Source: Gnetum montanum (lineage: Eukaryota > Streptophyta > Gnetopsida > Gnetales > Gnetaceae). Taken from it: a DNA stretch of 57,607 nt. The position numbers were made by a program, and so were the translations under genes. Positions within the stretch are counted from its first letter, which is position 1. Every line of letters starts with the position of its first letter. Where the stretch lies: positions 176,517 through 234,123 of the forward strand of contig MNCI01003306.1 in the NCBI GenBank assembly GCA_015680685.1. The letters run 5' to 3'. The notes beneath the pieces are model-generated. The model made no database searches, was not told the DNA's origin, and saw nothing but the letters and a program-made list of their open reading frames with translations. Below, piece by piece: positions 1 through 10,439 of this stretch.

Positions 1-885
1 TGGTTGACATGGAATAGTAAGAAATCCATGAAAAGACACATGCACTCAAGTAAGTAGAGAGGTACAAAGAGTATTGAATCCCCTTGAAGTCACACCCTTT
101 TCAAACGTTTGAATCTTTTCCAAGCTTGGAAACTACCAAGGCCACAACTTCGTTAAAGTTTTATTAATGAAAAAGAACCTCATATTCCCAAAATAATGAA
201 AACCATAGAGTTTGTGGATGGGTGGATGACATGGACTCACTACTTGTTCCATGAAAATAGAAACTGATTTTAGCTATCAGTCATCAAAATTCAAAAATTG
301 AAACTAGACATTAATAGTCAAAAACATTAAATACAAACCACCATTAGCAACAGCTACAACACCACTATGTCATGTTGGCAATAGAACACTTTTATTACAA
401 AACAAGAAAAATTCACACTAAGATAAGGAAAAATATAAAAGAAATTGTAAAATATTCAAGAAAGATAAAATGTACTAACAATGTTGTAAAAAAAATTGAA
501 AAAATAAGTGTAAAATAGAAAAGGTATAAAAACAAAGAAATTGTAAAAAAAAAAAAGGTGTAAAACATAAAATTAAGAAAAATTGAGGAGTCACTATAAT
601 GGCTAGTGTGGATGGCCATCTCTCTGATGACTAAGTTGTAAGGAGGAGATCCAAAATATTGAGTAAGGTTTATCCATCAATTGAGGTGTTTCTTCCACTA
701 GGTTGAATGGGTTCATGGAAATGTTTGACTTGTTGCATGTTAACCAGTTGCTTTTTAGCTATGCTCTCAAGTTCATAGATCAACATGGCCCTAGAAGAAA
801 AGGTTTCATAAATGATATAAGGCCCTTCCCACAACATTTGAAACTTAGTTTGTTGAGGTACATGTGTGAGGTTTGAGTAGAGGAT
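1..885 (-). mobile_element. E0, left part: 3' region of an Athila/Tat-like Ty3/gypsy element
   Basis: Read on the minus strand, this stretch matches E2 positions of about 25770-26640: the end of integrase, then a non-coding post-pol region. The last integrase codons (about 885 down to 690) include the segment LWEGPYIIYETF, shared with E2. Beyond the coding end comes the purine-rich motif at 620-634, then T-rich spacer, then a block shared with E2 (26510-26560) and E4 (56460-56500) around GTGTGACTTCAAGGGG. The 3' LTR of E0 would lie left of the window. The coding part continues at 9288, so this is one element split by E1. Confidence 0.85.
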
Positions 886-1766
886 TGATGAATTGTGATT
901 CATCAGGCCATGATATCGAACCCTTGATATTGGATCCACGATATCAGGTAGTCCAATAACAATATCGGATACATGATATCATGACTTCTGCATGGACCTA
1001 TAAATACACATGTAGGCACATGGGAAGAGTCAATTTTTGGTGAGTCAGTTTAGTGTTAAGAGTAGAGTCTTTTTGTCATTTTTGTTCCTCTCAACCCTCT
1101 CTCCCAGTGCATGCCTGCGGTGTGATGATTGTAATTGTATGGCACCTTTATTTGAGTGCGACGTACTTACACACACACATGACTGGAAATAAAGATTGAG
1201 ATTACTTCATCATTGCAGCATTCACTTAGTTTAATCATTTAATTTTTATTGTTATTTATTACTTTCATAGTTAATATCTCTTCATCCTAAACTCCTTAAA
1301 CATGGAATGAGTACAACTTAATCATGAGCATTTAAGTGTGACTAGTTGGTAACCCAATAGCATATGTAGGATCTACGCTTGGTAATCCCAGTAGTAGTCA
1401 TGCACGAGGTCCAAGATGTGTACAAATGATTAAGGAACAGATGCTCATTACACTTAGGCTAGCTTAGATTCTCTCACCCTATCTCCTATTAGTTTAGATT
1501 CTCTCTCCCTTTTCCTCTTAGCTTAATTAAAGATATTTTCCATTGCCTCTAGGAGTAGCACTAGGTTAGGAACACATCATACACATCACTCTGGACTAAC
1601 CCATACATGACAAAGCATATACTAGTCTAGGTGGGAAGATAGTGAACTGCAATCAACGAGTAACTATCTAGATACCACAGCTAGCCCATCTGCAGAGTTT
1701 GACCAGATCGTGCGTGAAATGCTCGTATTCATATGGTTGAGTGTAGGGGTACCTCATCACTCATCA
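886..1766 (+). repeat. E1 5' LTR
   Basis: This direct repeat of 8398-9287 begins TGATGAATTGTG and ends CATCACTCATCA. The U3 start holds several GATATC palindromes (about 911-980). A TATA-like CTATAAATACAC at about 1000 marks the probable promoter. The 3' half (about 1300-1766) is conserved with the LTRs of E0, E2 and E4, including GTAGGGGTACCTCATCACTC. The two E1 LTRs differ by scattered substitutions, mostly transitions, which fits an old insertion. Confidence 0.9.
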
Positions 1767-1786
1767 TTGGCGCCATTGCCAAGGAC
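1767..1786 (+). promoter_or_regulatory. E1 primer-binding site, tRNA-Asp type
   Basis: Directly after the LTR comes TTGGCGCCATTGCCAAGGA. It closely resembles TGGCGCCGTTGCCGGGGA, the tRNA-Asp primer site known from Athila-group elements, with a few transitions. This supports the Athila/Tat assignment. Confidence 0.75.
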
Positions 1787-2081
1787 GGTGCTAGTTATTT
1801 AGATTAGTTACATCATACAAAATCCCTGTAACAAAGTATTAACAATATATCTTTTAGAAAAAAATATAATAAATAATAATAATAATATCAATTAAATCAC
1901 ACACAAATTCATAGCCATGTATCTCTCACAAGACTCTGACAACATAAGAACTAGTGAGGTAATTCATTAGAGAACCAACAAATTATATGATGATGAAGAT
2001 GAAGTTTGGAGTACCCAATCTAATGTAGGGGTTTCCTATAAATATAAACAAAGACAACATCATCCCAACTCATGAATGCAT

Positions 2082-3929
2082 AACATACCTAGTGATGATG
2101 AACCCCTACTAGCCACTACAAGCCTAACAAAAATACAAGAGGCTATTCGAATATCCTACAAGCATCGTAAGGAAAGCCATCTATCCAGGCTTGACTTAAA
2201 TAACTTTCCTAATTTTTCAAGAGGCTATGATTTAGATCCATAACAACATTTACAAGCCTTCTACAATGCCTATGCATGGAAAAACATTGATAATGGATGG
2301 AAAAAACTTAAGCTCTTTCCTATGACACTCGTTGGCCATGCAAAAGTATGGTATAGGTCGTTAAAACCAAAATCAATCTGACGTTGGCCAACAATGGTAG
2401 AACTATTTAATGAAAGATATCAAACCTATGCAAGAGTGTTAGCCTTGAGGAGACAAATCCAAGAGTGGAAACGAGCACAACATGAACCCTTGGACATGGC
2501 CTTAGAAAGATATTATGCATTGTTAAATAACTGCCCAAGCCATAAGTTCTCCGAGGAGAGGCTAATGTACCACATTATTGATGGGTTCCGTAATGAAAGA
2601 AGGGAGACCCTAGGGATGTATGCCTGAGGTCAACTATATGAACTACAAACCCATCAACTCCAAGAGCTTATCAAGTGGGTAGCAAAAGAAGAAGGGGAGT
2701 TAGCTAAATGAGAGAATGTTGAGAAATCTCAATAGACCCAAAAATCAACAAGGGCCCATGATTATAAAGAGGAGAAATCAACTCATTGTAAGACGGTGGA
2801 ACCATCTTTGCCAGTACTACAATCATTGGACGAAATTGAGACAAAGATCAATAAGATGATGGAATGGATACATGAAAAATGTGGAGACTATGCCAACATT
2901 ATTGGGGATAGAGTTATGATGAACCAAGAAGCAATACAACATACCCTTAGACAATCGGAAAGAAGGGTTGAAACAAATAAGAGCTCAACTGCGAATCATA
3001 CGTATCAATGCAACATTTGCCTGTACGATCACCCCAAGGGCCAATGTCCAATCTTGTCACATTTATAGGAGCATTGGGGAAGAATGTTACATTTAGAGTT
3101 CATGCAAAAATATTATGTTCAGTCACAGTGGCAACAATCCCAATCATGTGGGAGGCCATCCCCAAACTGGTTACACCCTTCGTACAATCCGAACCTAGGT
3201 GCTTATCAAGTTCAACATCATGTTTCTCCCACTAGGACAACATCCTCTAACTCACCACACTATTATTATTCTCCTTAATACTATCAACCCATATCCTCTC
3301 AAATAGGACCACCACCTCATGTACATTACACTTCTCCTCAATTTCAAAATTCCCATCCTTCACCTCCTTCTACATCTCCACCAAATGTTCCAGAGGGTTT
3401 TGCACCATAGCACCAACCCACAAACGTTACTTGTGCTTCTACTATCAACAGTAGTGGGAATCATTCAAAACATCATAGGTGCCCCTTCTTTATACATGAT
3501 CGTAAAAAGGGACACCACAGTTCAGAAACCACTGCATCTATCCACTCAGCACAAGTCCAACACTGTGGTGCACCTTCCTTTTCGAACCTAATGCCTCATG
3601 TTACCTTAGCAGGGCCAATGAATATAGCCACATGGGGAGACATGTTGATCCTTGCATACCATCTTATAGTCTCCAGTACCATAGTGGGTCAACTCCATAT
3701 AAATTAACCACATCTTATAACTTGCCCCACTATGTCAACTATAATTACGTGTGTGAACCCCACTCAGGGTATGTTCCAACCACCACATCAAAAGACACCC
3801 AGTGGTTTGGATATGACTAGGTCTCAATATTTCCAACATGCAAGGATCCCAACCTTTCATTTATTAATCCTAGTTATCTTTAACCATTTAGTTATGGGGG
3901 GTATCCTCCATTCTAACAAGCAGGATTAA
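2082..3929 (+). pseudogene. gag: E1 gag remnant
   Basis: One reading frame runs through the whole stretch, broken only by nonsense codons. It starts near DDEPLLATTSL, the same place as the conserved gag region of E0 (DDEPLLETQSM). The capsid-like middle follows (MVELFNERY at 2394 through RNERRETLGMYA). A CCHC-type zinc knuckle at about 3009-3047 reads CNICLYDHPKGQC, with spacing C-x2-C-x3-H-x4-C. A long tail rich in Pro, Tyr, His and Gln follows to 3929. Gag would form the virus-like particle and bind element RNA. No retropepsin motif follows, unlike in E2 and E4. Stops such as those at 2625 and 3276 make it non-functional. Confidence 0.82.
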
Positions 3930-5300
3930 TAAATATTTTTTCCTTTTCTTTGAATTTTACAATTTTTGTTTTCTAGTTTTTCATCTTTCAATTTGTTGTT
4001 TTATCTTTTCATTTATTGTTTTATCTTTTTATATTTTTATGATTAATCTCATCTATGAATAAAGCATTCATGTGACTCGTTGGTTGAGGTGTTGTTCTAT
4101 GTTATCAAGTTTCAAGTAGCTAATTATTTGGACAGCGAGCCCATCACATCCATTCGTCCATTCTATCAATAAGAGGTTCTACTCTGGGTACAATGATATT
4201 CCTAATCATTAAACTTAAAGTATTTTTATGTTCATTATGCCCAAAGTGAAGAAGGATGGACCAAGAGGGAATGGTTAGGATGTGACATGAAGGGGACTTG
4301 TGGATTCTCTTTGGTGACGTCTGTGGGAGTTACCATGCAGCCCGGTTGTACTAAGATCCTTGTAGATCAAATGAAAAATGGGAGTAAGAGTAATCAAAAG
4401 ACACATAATCAATAAATTCCAATGCTATTCTAAGGGGTACCACTAGAAAGACATGCATCCATGCTTGAAGGTTGGTAGCTTCTCTGGATTAAGCATTCAA
4501 AAAAAAAAGAGTGTGTGCCAAAGCAGCCATACAAAAAGAACAAGGAAAAAAACACATGTGTTGCAAAGCAAAAATCACTCCTCCCTTGAACGAAATGCCA
4601 AGTGATCATGTGCCTTGCTGTCATGATGCTCTTATGGTTGTCCATCATGGGATGAACAATGTGATTTCATAAATTGGAGGAATGGACTTGGTCCTAATTT
4701 TGGAGTGATAGGCAAATGACACACTAATCCTACCTTACACGTAGGATTCATTGTGCCCTGAGTCAGTTACCTCATGTCCCAATCTCTGCAATCCCTTCTA
4801 TGATTTGCATCACCTCGCTATTCGTGTAATTGTGACTTGTGACTTGGGTAGCATGGGATTCATATCTCATCATAGTGATATCTACATGTGTGTGTTTTGT
4901 GAGATCAATGTGAATTACATTTAACCCTTCTAGTGCCTACGAGCATTTTAAGGTGTGGTTACACAAGGGCACTATAGGTTGGAACCTACTTTGGGGAGGA
5001 CCCACTTGTGTAACCCTTGTAATTTCCACTTATAACACATCTCCCGCACATTATCTTATACCTTCTAGGTATTACCAACATTCTTCTTTCCCTTATCATC
5101 TTTCTGGTTCAAATGTTCCTATGAGCTAACACGTGTTCTTTTTCCCCTTACTCTTCATAATTTTCATTGCCTGATTTTACACCATTATACTCTTTATGCC
5201 TTCAGGACTACTTTGTATTACCCTAGATCCCTTTACATTGACCTACATGTCCTCAATTTATACATTGGAATATCAAAAAATTTGTAAATTTTTCAAGTTC
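3930..5300 (+). other. E1 non-coding module shared with the post-pol region of E2
   Basis: No coding signal was found. It begins just after the motif TTAGTTATGGGGGG (3888-3901) and continues with T-rich spacer. Further blocks align with E2: GGATGTGACATGAAGGGG near 4270 with E2 26520, and CTACTTTGGGGAGGA near 4986 with E2 27119. This identifies it as the 3' untranslated module of a pol-bearing ancestor, fused directly to gag in E1. It includes the stem-loop listed separately at 4957-5015. Confidence 0.65.
4957..5015 (+). ncRNA. Nested stem-loop conserved with E2 (candidate structured RNA element)
   Basis: The outer arms are a perfect 11-bp inverted repeat: GGTTACACAAG at 4957-4967 and CTTGTGTAACC at 5005-5015. 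The stem can extend by GG/CC around a bulged A. Inside lies a 4-bp hairpin, AGGT/ACCT, with loop TGGA (4976-4987), followed by the single-stranded block ACTTTGGGGAGGA. E2 has the same layout at 27093-27145 with different but still complementary arms. This is a cis element of the retrotransposon transcript by inference; no known RNA family is recognised. Confidence 0.5.
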
Positions 5301-5311
5301 CCTATTTTCAA

Positions 5312-5408
5312 TAGGATGTGATATCAAGTCCCTGATATCGAGTTTGACGCAATATCGGGTCCCCGCTAGTGGGTACGCGATATCGTGTCCTTAAAAAATA
5401 TATATATG
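5312..5408 (+). promoter_or_regulatory. LTR U3-like promoter block inside E1
   Basis: A GATATC-rich block begins GATGTGATATC and ends GTACGCGATATCGTG. Both ends match the start of the E4 LTR (read on the minus strand from 55334). It is followed by a TATA-like run, AATATATATATGG (about 5397-5409). It therefore looks like a captured U3 promoter standing about 500 bp before the second ORF of E1. Activity is inferred, not shown. Confidence 0.5.
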
Positions 5409-5906
5409 GACCCCCCTATGCACGTCAACATCATTTGCAACTGTTCACACAGGGGAAGTTTTTCAAATTTTCTTCTACGACTTGCAATTGTGCATCTCTT
5501 GTTTTGATAATCATAACTCTCTCACTAGCGCTCCGAGTTTCCCTCTGTTTGAACCTACTTGAACCTGAAGTGTTTAGCTTAGTCATGGGGGAGGGGTACA
5601 CGCCAAATTACATATAAATTTTTTGAAATTTTTCATTGCCCAAAGGACACCATCAAGGGTAATTAGTTATAAAAATAATAAACATGTGCCAAAAATGATT
5701 TCATCTCCTTATCTATACCAAGAAATTAAACTCTAAAACCACCTAAGCAAAGTGGACCAAATATTAAAATCTTTTGGGGACATTTCCATAAAAATTCCTA
5801 ACTTTAAAATCACATAGAATCATAACAAACTCATTAAGGCAAGAAGAAAGGTATAACTTAACTTTGGTAAGCAACCTTACTAATGATTAGCCTCGTGTGA
5901 TTGAAG

Positions 5907-8204
5907 ATGGCTCCAAAGCATGGATAACAAGAAGGCCCCTCTCAAGGTGTGTCTAAGCAACCCAGGAGAGGTAAAGGATAGGTGCTTGCCGAACAACATG
6001 CAGAGCAGGAGGAGTAATCATTCATTATCCATCAAGAAGGCCCTACCACTGTATAATCGAAACAAGCAAAAGGAGGAGCTACTATAGTGCCTAAACTAGG
6101 ACAACACCTCATGTTGCCCCTGGAATGTGTCTAGGCCATCCGTGAAAGGTCCACATTAGCTGCAGTGATCATGGAATTGAACTTTGAACCTTTCACGGAA
6201 TTTTCTCCTGAGGTTGTTAGGGACCACCTCAAAGGGTCTCCATTATGGCCTATCCTCTCCAAAAGTGGTGCTTGGTACCACAGTTGACATTTGTGGTGTG
6301 TTTGTTGATTTTTCCATTAAAGCCATTTTGGAAGTGTTAAAACTTTTGAATATAGGGCCAAATGTTGCTCGTCTGTCTACTCGCTTTGATGCTTATGGGT
6401 GACAAGTTTGGTTAGATAGGGCACACGGTAAAGAAGATTAGATATATGGAGAATTGACATTAGAAGAGAGAATCTACTTTAAAATTAGAACTTATCACAT
6501 CTTTCCCAAAAAAGGATTAAACAAAATTTCAACATATGCGGCAAGAGGAAGTGCGATATTGATGAGAAAGGTTGATGCCAACTTGCCTCATCTATATTTC
6601 ATGAAGATCTTAAGGTAGTCTGAAGAATGCAAGATAGGGAAGTTTGTGTTGCCCTTTCCTTGTCTCATCAGGAAGTTGTGCAAGCATCCTGGTATTTGAG
6701 GATACACCAATGGTGTCCTTAGAAGAGCCCAAAATTCTTCATACAACAAACTACTGAAGCCACCAGCTGTAAGAAAAAGTGTTGGTGAGACACTAGGGCC
6801 AGAACAAGAGAAAAAATAGATGGTGGGGCCCACTACAACTCAACTTGCAGGGCCCAACCAACTTCCAAGCACGAGACCTAGTCAACAATAAGAAGCAGGG
6901 CCTAGCACGAGCCAATGAGATTGACCACTGCCATCACCGCAAGATTACCGACTGTCGATGAGCCATCTCAGGGCCATCACTGAGACAATCAGTTAGGGAA
7001 GTTGTGATAATGAAAATATTTTCTACATCATCAATGATACCGTATGGTTCACTATTTCTATAGATCACGCATAGGGCAAGGTATCCATTCAAATAGGAGG
7101 AGGGGAGACTTATTGGTCGCAACAGATTTCAGGAAATGCTGCATCCTTTCAGGTGCAATTGGAGACTGGTGAAGGGGCCATAGTGGTGGTCATGTAGCAC
7201 CAAGACGTAGTGGGAGTCGTAGAGGTGATCACAGACCACATCAAGAAATCTTTTAACATCCCTATTGTGCCACCGGTAGATTTCACAAGAGCACGGGATG
7301 CTCAAAATCTGCCTAGTCCCTTAATGACTCCTACCGAACATGAGGATGTGCTTGATTGATTGCTGCGAACAGGATAGGTGATGACGTCCTTGTTTGACAT
7401 CCCACAGAATGTTACGGTAGCACAATCAGACCTCATCTCCACCAAAGGAAAGTTGGTCATGACAGAGATAAGGGTTGAGCACACAGAAGCGAAAGTGGAA
7501 ATACTACAAGAAAAGCTCATAAACCTGCAAGCTGCACAGCAAGATTCCTCTTAATTTGTTCCCGTAGACCACCTAGACACCTTCAAGATCAAGCAACTCA
7601 AGAAATTGATGGCAGAAAATAAAAGGGTGGCGAAGGAAAAAGAAAAGGCTGACTAGGATGCCTCCAAGGCACAAGCACAAACCTATGTGCATGCCAAGGC
7701 ACTCAAGGCCTTACAAGAAGAAAATAAATAGCTTGTTGCCGAAAATCTTCGATTGACCTCTATGGAGAAATATTAGAACATTTTCAAAGATAATTTTTAG
7801 CGACTGCAGAACACAAGAAAACATTACAGAAGCTGGAAGTTGCAAATTCTGAATTGGAGGTGGTTAAAGCAAGCTACCAAGGACAAAAAGATGTTGCAAT
7901 GGACCTAGCTTGATAGCTTACTGATTTTCAGGAGTATAGGGATAAAGCTAAAGCCTACGACGAGGAATGATAGTTGTTTGCAGCCTGGTACGTCAAAGTA
8001 AACCAAATGTTTTCGCAACTACCGTGCCCATGGGAGGTGCCGACTCCATCAAATATTGGAGCATTAGCATGGATGACATAGGGTTCCCAAACTAAAGAGG
8101 AAAAGCTATGGGCACTACTTCAACATCATCAAATCCCAAAACTTAAAGCACAAGACAAGGGGAAGCAACCCATGGAGGAGCCACCACCACCTGGAACCAC
8201 ATGA
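5907..8204 (+). pseudogene. E1 second ORF: plant-transposon-protein-like domain plus coiled coil, decayed
   Basis: The frame opens at 5907 with MAPKHG. It shifts frame near 6280, then continues in one frame to about 7800 before shifting again to a stop at 8202-8204. Residues such as FVDFSIKAILEVLKLLNI, LTLEERIYFKIRTYHIFPKK and KFVLPFPCLIRKLCKHPG resemble the family often annotated as putative plant transposon protein (Pfam Transposase_32 group), found in ORFs of Athila/Tat-type elements. From about 7430 the frame is rich in Lys, Glu, Ala and Leu with heptad-like spacing, so a coiled coil is likely. The biochemical role of this family is not established. At least eight in-frame stops make this copy dead. 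It takes the place normally held by pol. Confidence 0.6.
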
Positions 8205-8380
8205 GTTCCACCCAATTTTGTAATTTTGTGATTTTTGCATTTTTTGTGTGGTGTCCCAATTTTTTTCTATTGAGTTCTCCACTACGGCATGAATAAATTC
8301 CCCATTAGTCACTAATCCCATACCTATCCACTGTGTAATCAATGGGGCTTGTTCTCATTTTGACTCAAGGACAAGTTTTC

Positions 8381-8397
8381 ATTTAGTCATGGGGTTA
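8381..8397 (+). promoter_or_regulatory. E1 polypurine tract region
   Basis: ATTTAGTCATGGGGTTA lies immediately before the TGATGAAT of the 3' LTR, where plus-strand DNA priming should occur. The purine run is short, but E4 has a related sequence in the same place (55337-55350 on the minus strand). Confidence 0.55.
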
Positions 8398-9287
8398 TGA
8401 TGAATCGTGATTCATTAGGCCATGATATTGGACCCTTGATATCGAATCCATGATATCAGGTACGTGATATCGTAGCCCAATAACAATATCAGATACACAA
8501 TATCATGAACCCCTCCTTGGGGCTATAAATACACATGTAGGCACATGGGAAGGTCAGTTTTTGGTGAGTCAGTTTAGTGTTAGAGTAGAGTCTTTTTGTC
8601 ATTTTTTCCTCTCAACCCTCTCTCCTAGTGCATGCCCACAGTGTGATGATTGTAATTGTACGACACCTTTATTTAAGTGTGACGTACTTGGACATGCACA
8701 TGACCAGAAATAAAGATCGAGATTACGTCATCATTGTAGCATTCACTTAGTTTAATCATTTAATTGTTATTTTTATTTATTACTTTCATAGTTAATATCT
8801 CTTCACCCTAAACTCCTTAAATGCAAAATGAGTATGACATAATCACAAGCATTTAAGTGTGATCACTTGGTAACCCAGTAGCATACCTAGGATCTGCGCT
8901 TTGTAATCCCAGTAGTAGTCGTGCACAAGGTCCAAGATGTGTATGGATGATTAAGGAATGGATGCTCATCACACTTAGGCTAGCTTAGATTCTCTCACCC
9001 TATCTCCTATTGGTTTAGATTCTATCTCCCTTTTTCTCTTAGCTTAATTAAAGATATTTTCCATTGCCTCTAGGAGTAGCACTAGGTTAGGAACACATCA
9101 TACACCTCACTCTGGACTAACCCATACATGCCAAAGCATATACTAGTCCACGTGGGAAGATAGTGAACTACAACCAAAGAGTAACTATCTAGATACCATA
9201 ACTAGCCCATATGCAGAGTTTGACTAGATCATGCGTGAAACACTCATATTCATATGGTTGAGTGTAGGGGTATGTCGCCACTCATCA
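8398..9287 (+). repeat. E1 3' LTR
   Basis: This direct repeat of 886-1766 has the same TGATGAAT start and CTCATCA end. GATATC-type repeats (about 8422-8505), CTATAAATACACATG near 8523, and the conserved terminal block near 9262 are all kept. Confidence 0.9.
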
Positions 9288-10235
9288 AGGACTTTGTCTC
9301 TTAGTTGAAATTTCACTTTCTATATTCTAAGGTCATGTTACTTTTTGTTGAATACCTTTTGTACTTCATTCCAAGATAAGACCATTAATCGATTTTTATC
9401 TAGCATGTTAAGGTTGATCAATTATTTTCTTTGTGCTAGACTCACATTAAGATCTATGTCACATGATGTTGAAACTGTACAGAGCTTGGATTGAATAGGA
9501 AGTGTTGGTAGTTTCCTGTACACTAGCTCATAGGGAGAGTATCTTATAGGAAGTTTCCATGTTAAGTAATAGTCCTAGAGGGAATCATTGAGTTTTGTGC
9601 TCCAGTCCCTCCTATATTTGCTAATAGTTATGATTTGGATCTTTGTGATCTCCCTATTGGTAACCTCTACTTGACCATTAGCTTGGGGATGATAGGGTGT
9701 TATTAATTTATGTTCAACCCCAAGTGTTACATAAGCTTGTGAAAAATGGTGCCTAGGAAATGAGTTCCATTGTTAGAAATCAATGCACGTGGCATCCCAA
9801 ACCTATTTATAACATTTTGTTGTACAAACTACATAGCAGTAGATGATGTACAATCAATGATGGCTATTGCTTTTGCCCATTTTGTATAGTAATCATTGGC
9901 AATGATTATGTACTATTTTTCATTTAACATGGGCATGATGGGATCCATGAAGTCAATGCCCCATATGTCAAAGGGTTACAGTGGTTGGATCCATTGTTGA
10001 GGTCCTTCCATTCAAGTGATCATCCCACCATCTCATTGATAGGGTTCACAAGAACAGACAAATTGGTGGACATCCCTAAAGATATTTGGCCAATAATACC
10101 ATGCCATTAGGATCTTAATGGTTGTGTGTCTTCCAACATAGTGGTCCCCACAAGGACACTCATGAGCATCCTGGAGAACATGTAGTTGATCAACATCAGG
10201 TACACACCAACGAACCAAGCCATCAATGCACACCT
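9288..10235 (-). pseudogene. pol: E0 integrase remnant (N-terminal and core part)
   Basis: The minus strand reads the integrase zinc-binding region as HVLQDAHECPCGDHY with the terminal CxxC changed to CEPY (Cys to Tyr). It continues with YYWPNIFRD and the core segments GIDFM and ALISNNGTHF. The second catalytic Asp is Asn (codon 9774-9772). The Glu-bearing segment NGQVEVTNR is kept near 9680. Integrase would join element cDNA to host DNA. The end of the protein is at 690-885, beyond the E1 insertion. Several stops and a frameshift are present. Confidence 0.83.
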
Positions 10236-10439
10236 TGTAAAGGTGTCCATTGATTTTTATGAAGTGTTCAGCCTAATGAAGAAATTTTTATTTCCTTCTA
10301 TAATCCAGATCTTACTCTTGAGTGAGAAGATAAGTGAGGATGCCATCATATCATTTTGGTTATGCAAGCACTTATTCATTTATTGCAATAGCAAAGAGGA
10401 GTTCATCAAGAAATTGGTCAAAGAGCAAGCTCTTCTCCT

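Larger units (their letters stand above)
886..9287 (+). mobile_element. E1: complete non-autonomous Athila/Tat-like LTR retrotransposon nested in E0
   Basis: Two near-identical LTRs (886-1766 and 8398-9287) start TGATGAAT and end CTCATCA. They enclose a gag frame (about 2082-3929), a non-coding module shared with E2 (3930-5300), and a second decayed ORF (5907-8204). The flanks AGGAT (881-885) and AGGAC (9288-9292) fit a 5-bp target duplication with one later change. The insertion interrupts the integrase frame of E0: removing 886-9287 rejoins E0 codons that match E2. No protease, RT, RNase H or integrase is present, so transposition would have needed proteins from a relative such as E2. Many internal stops show it is dead. 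Confidence 0.88.
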
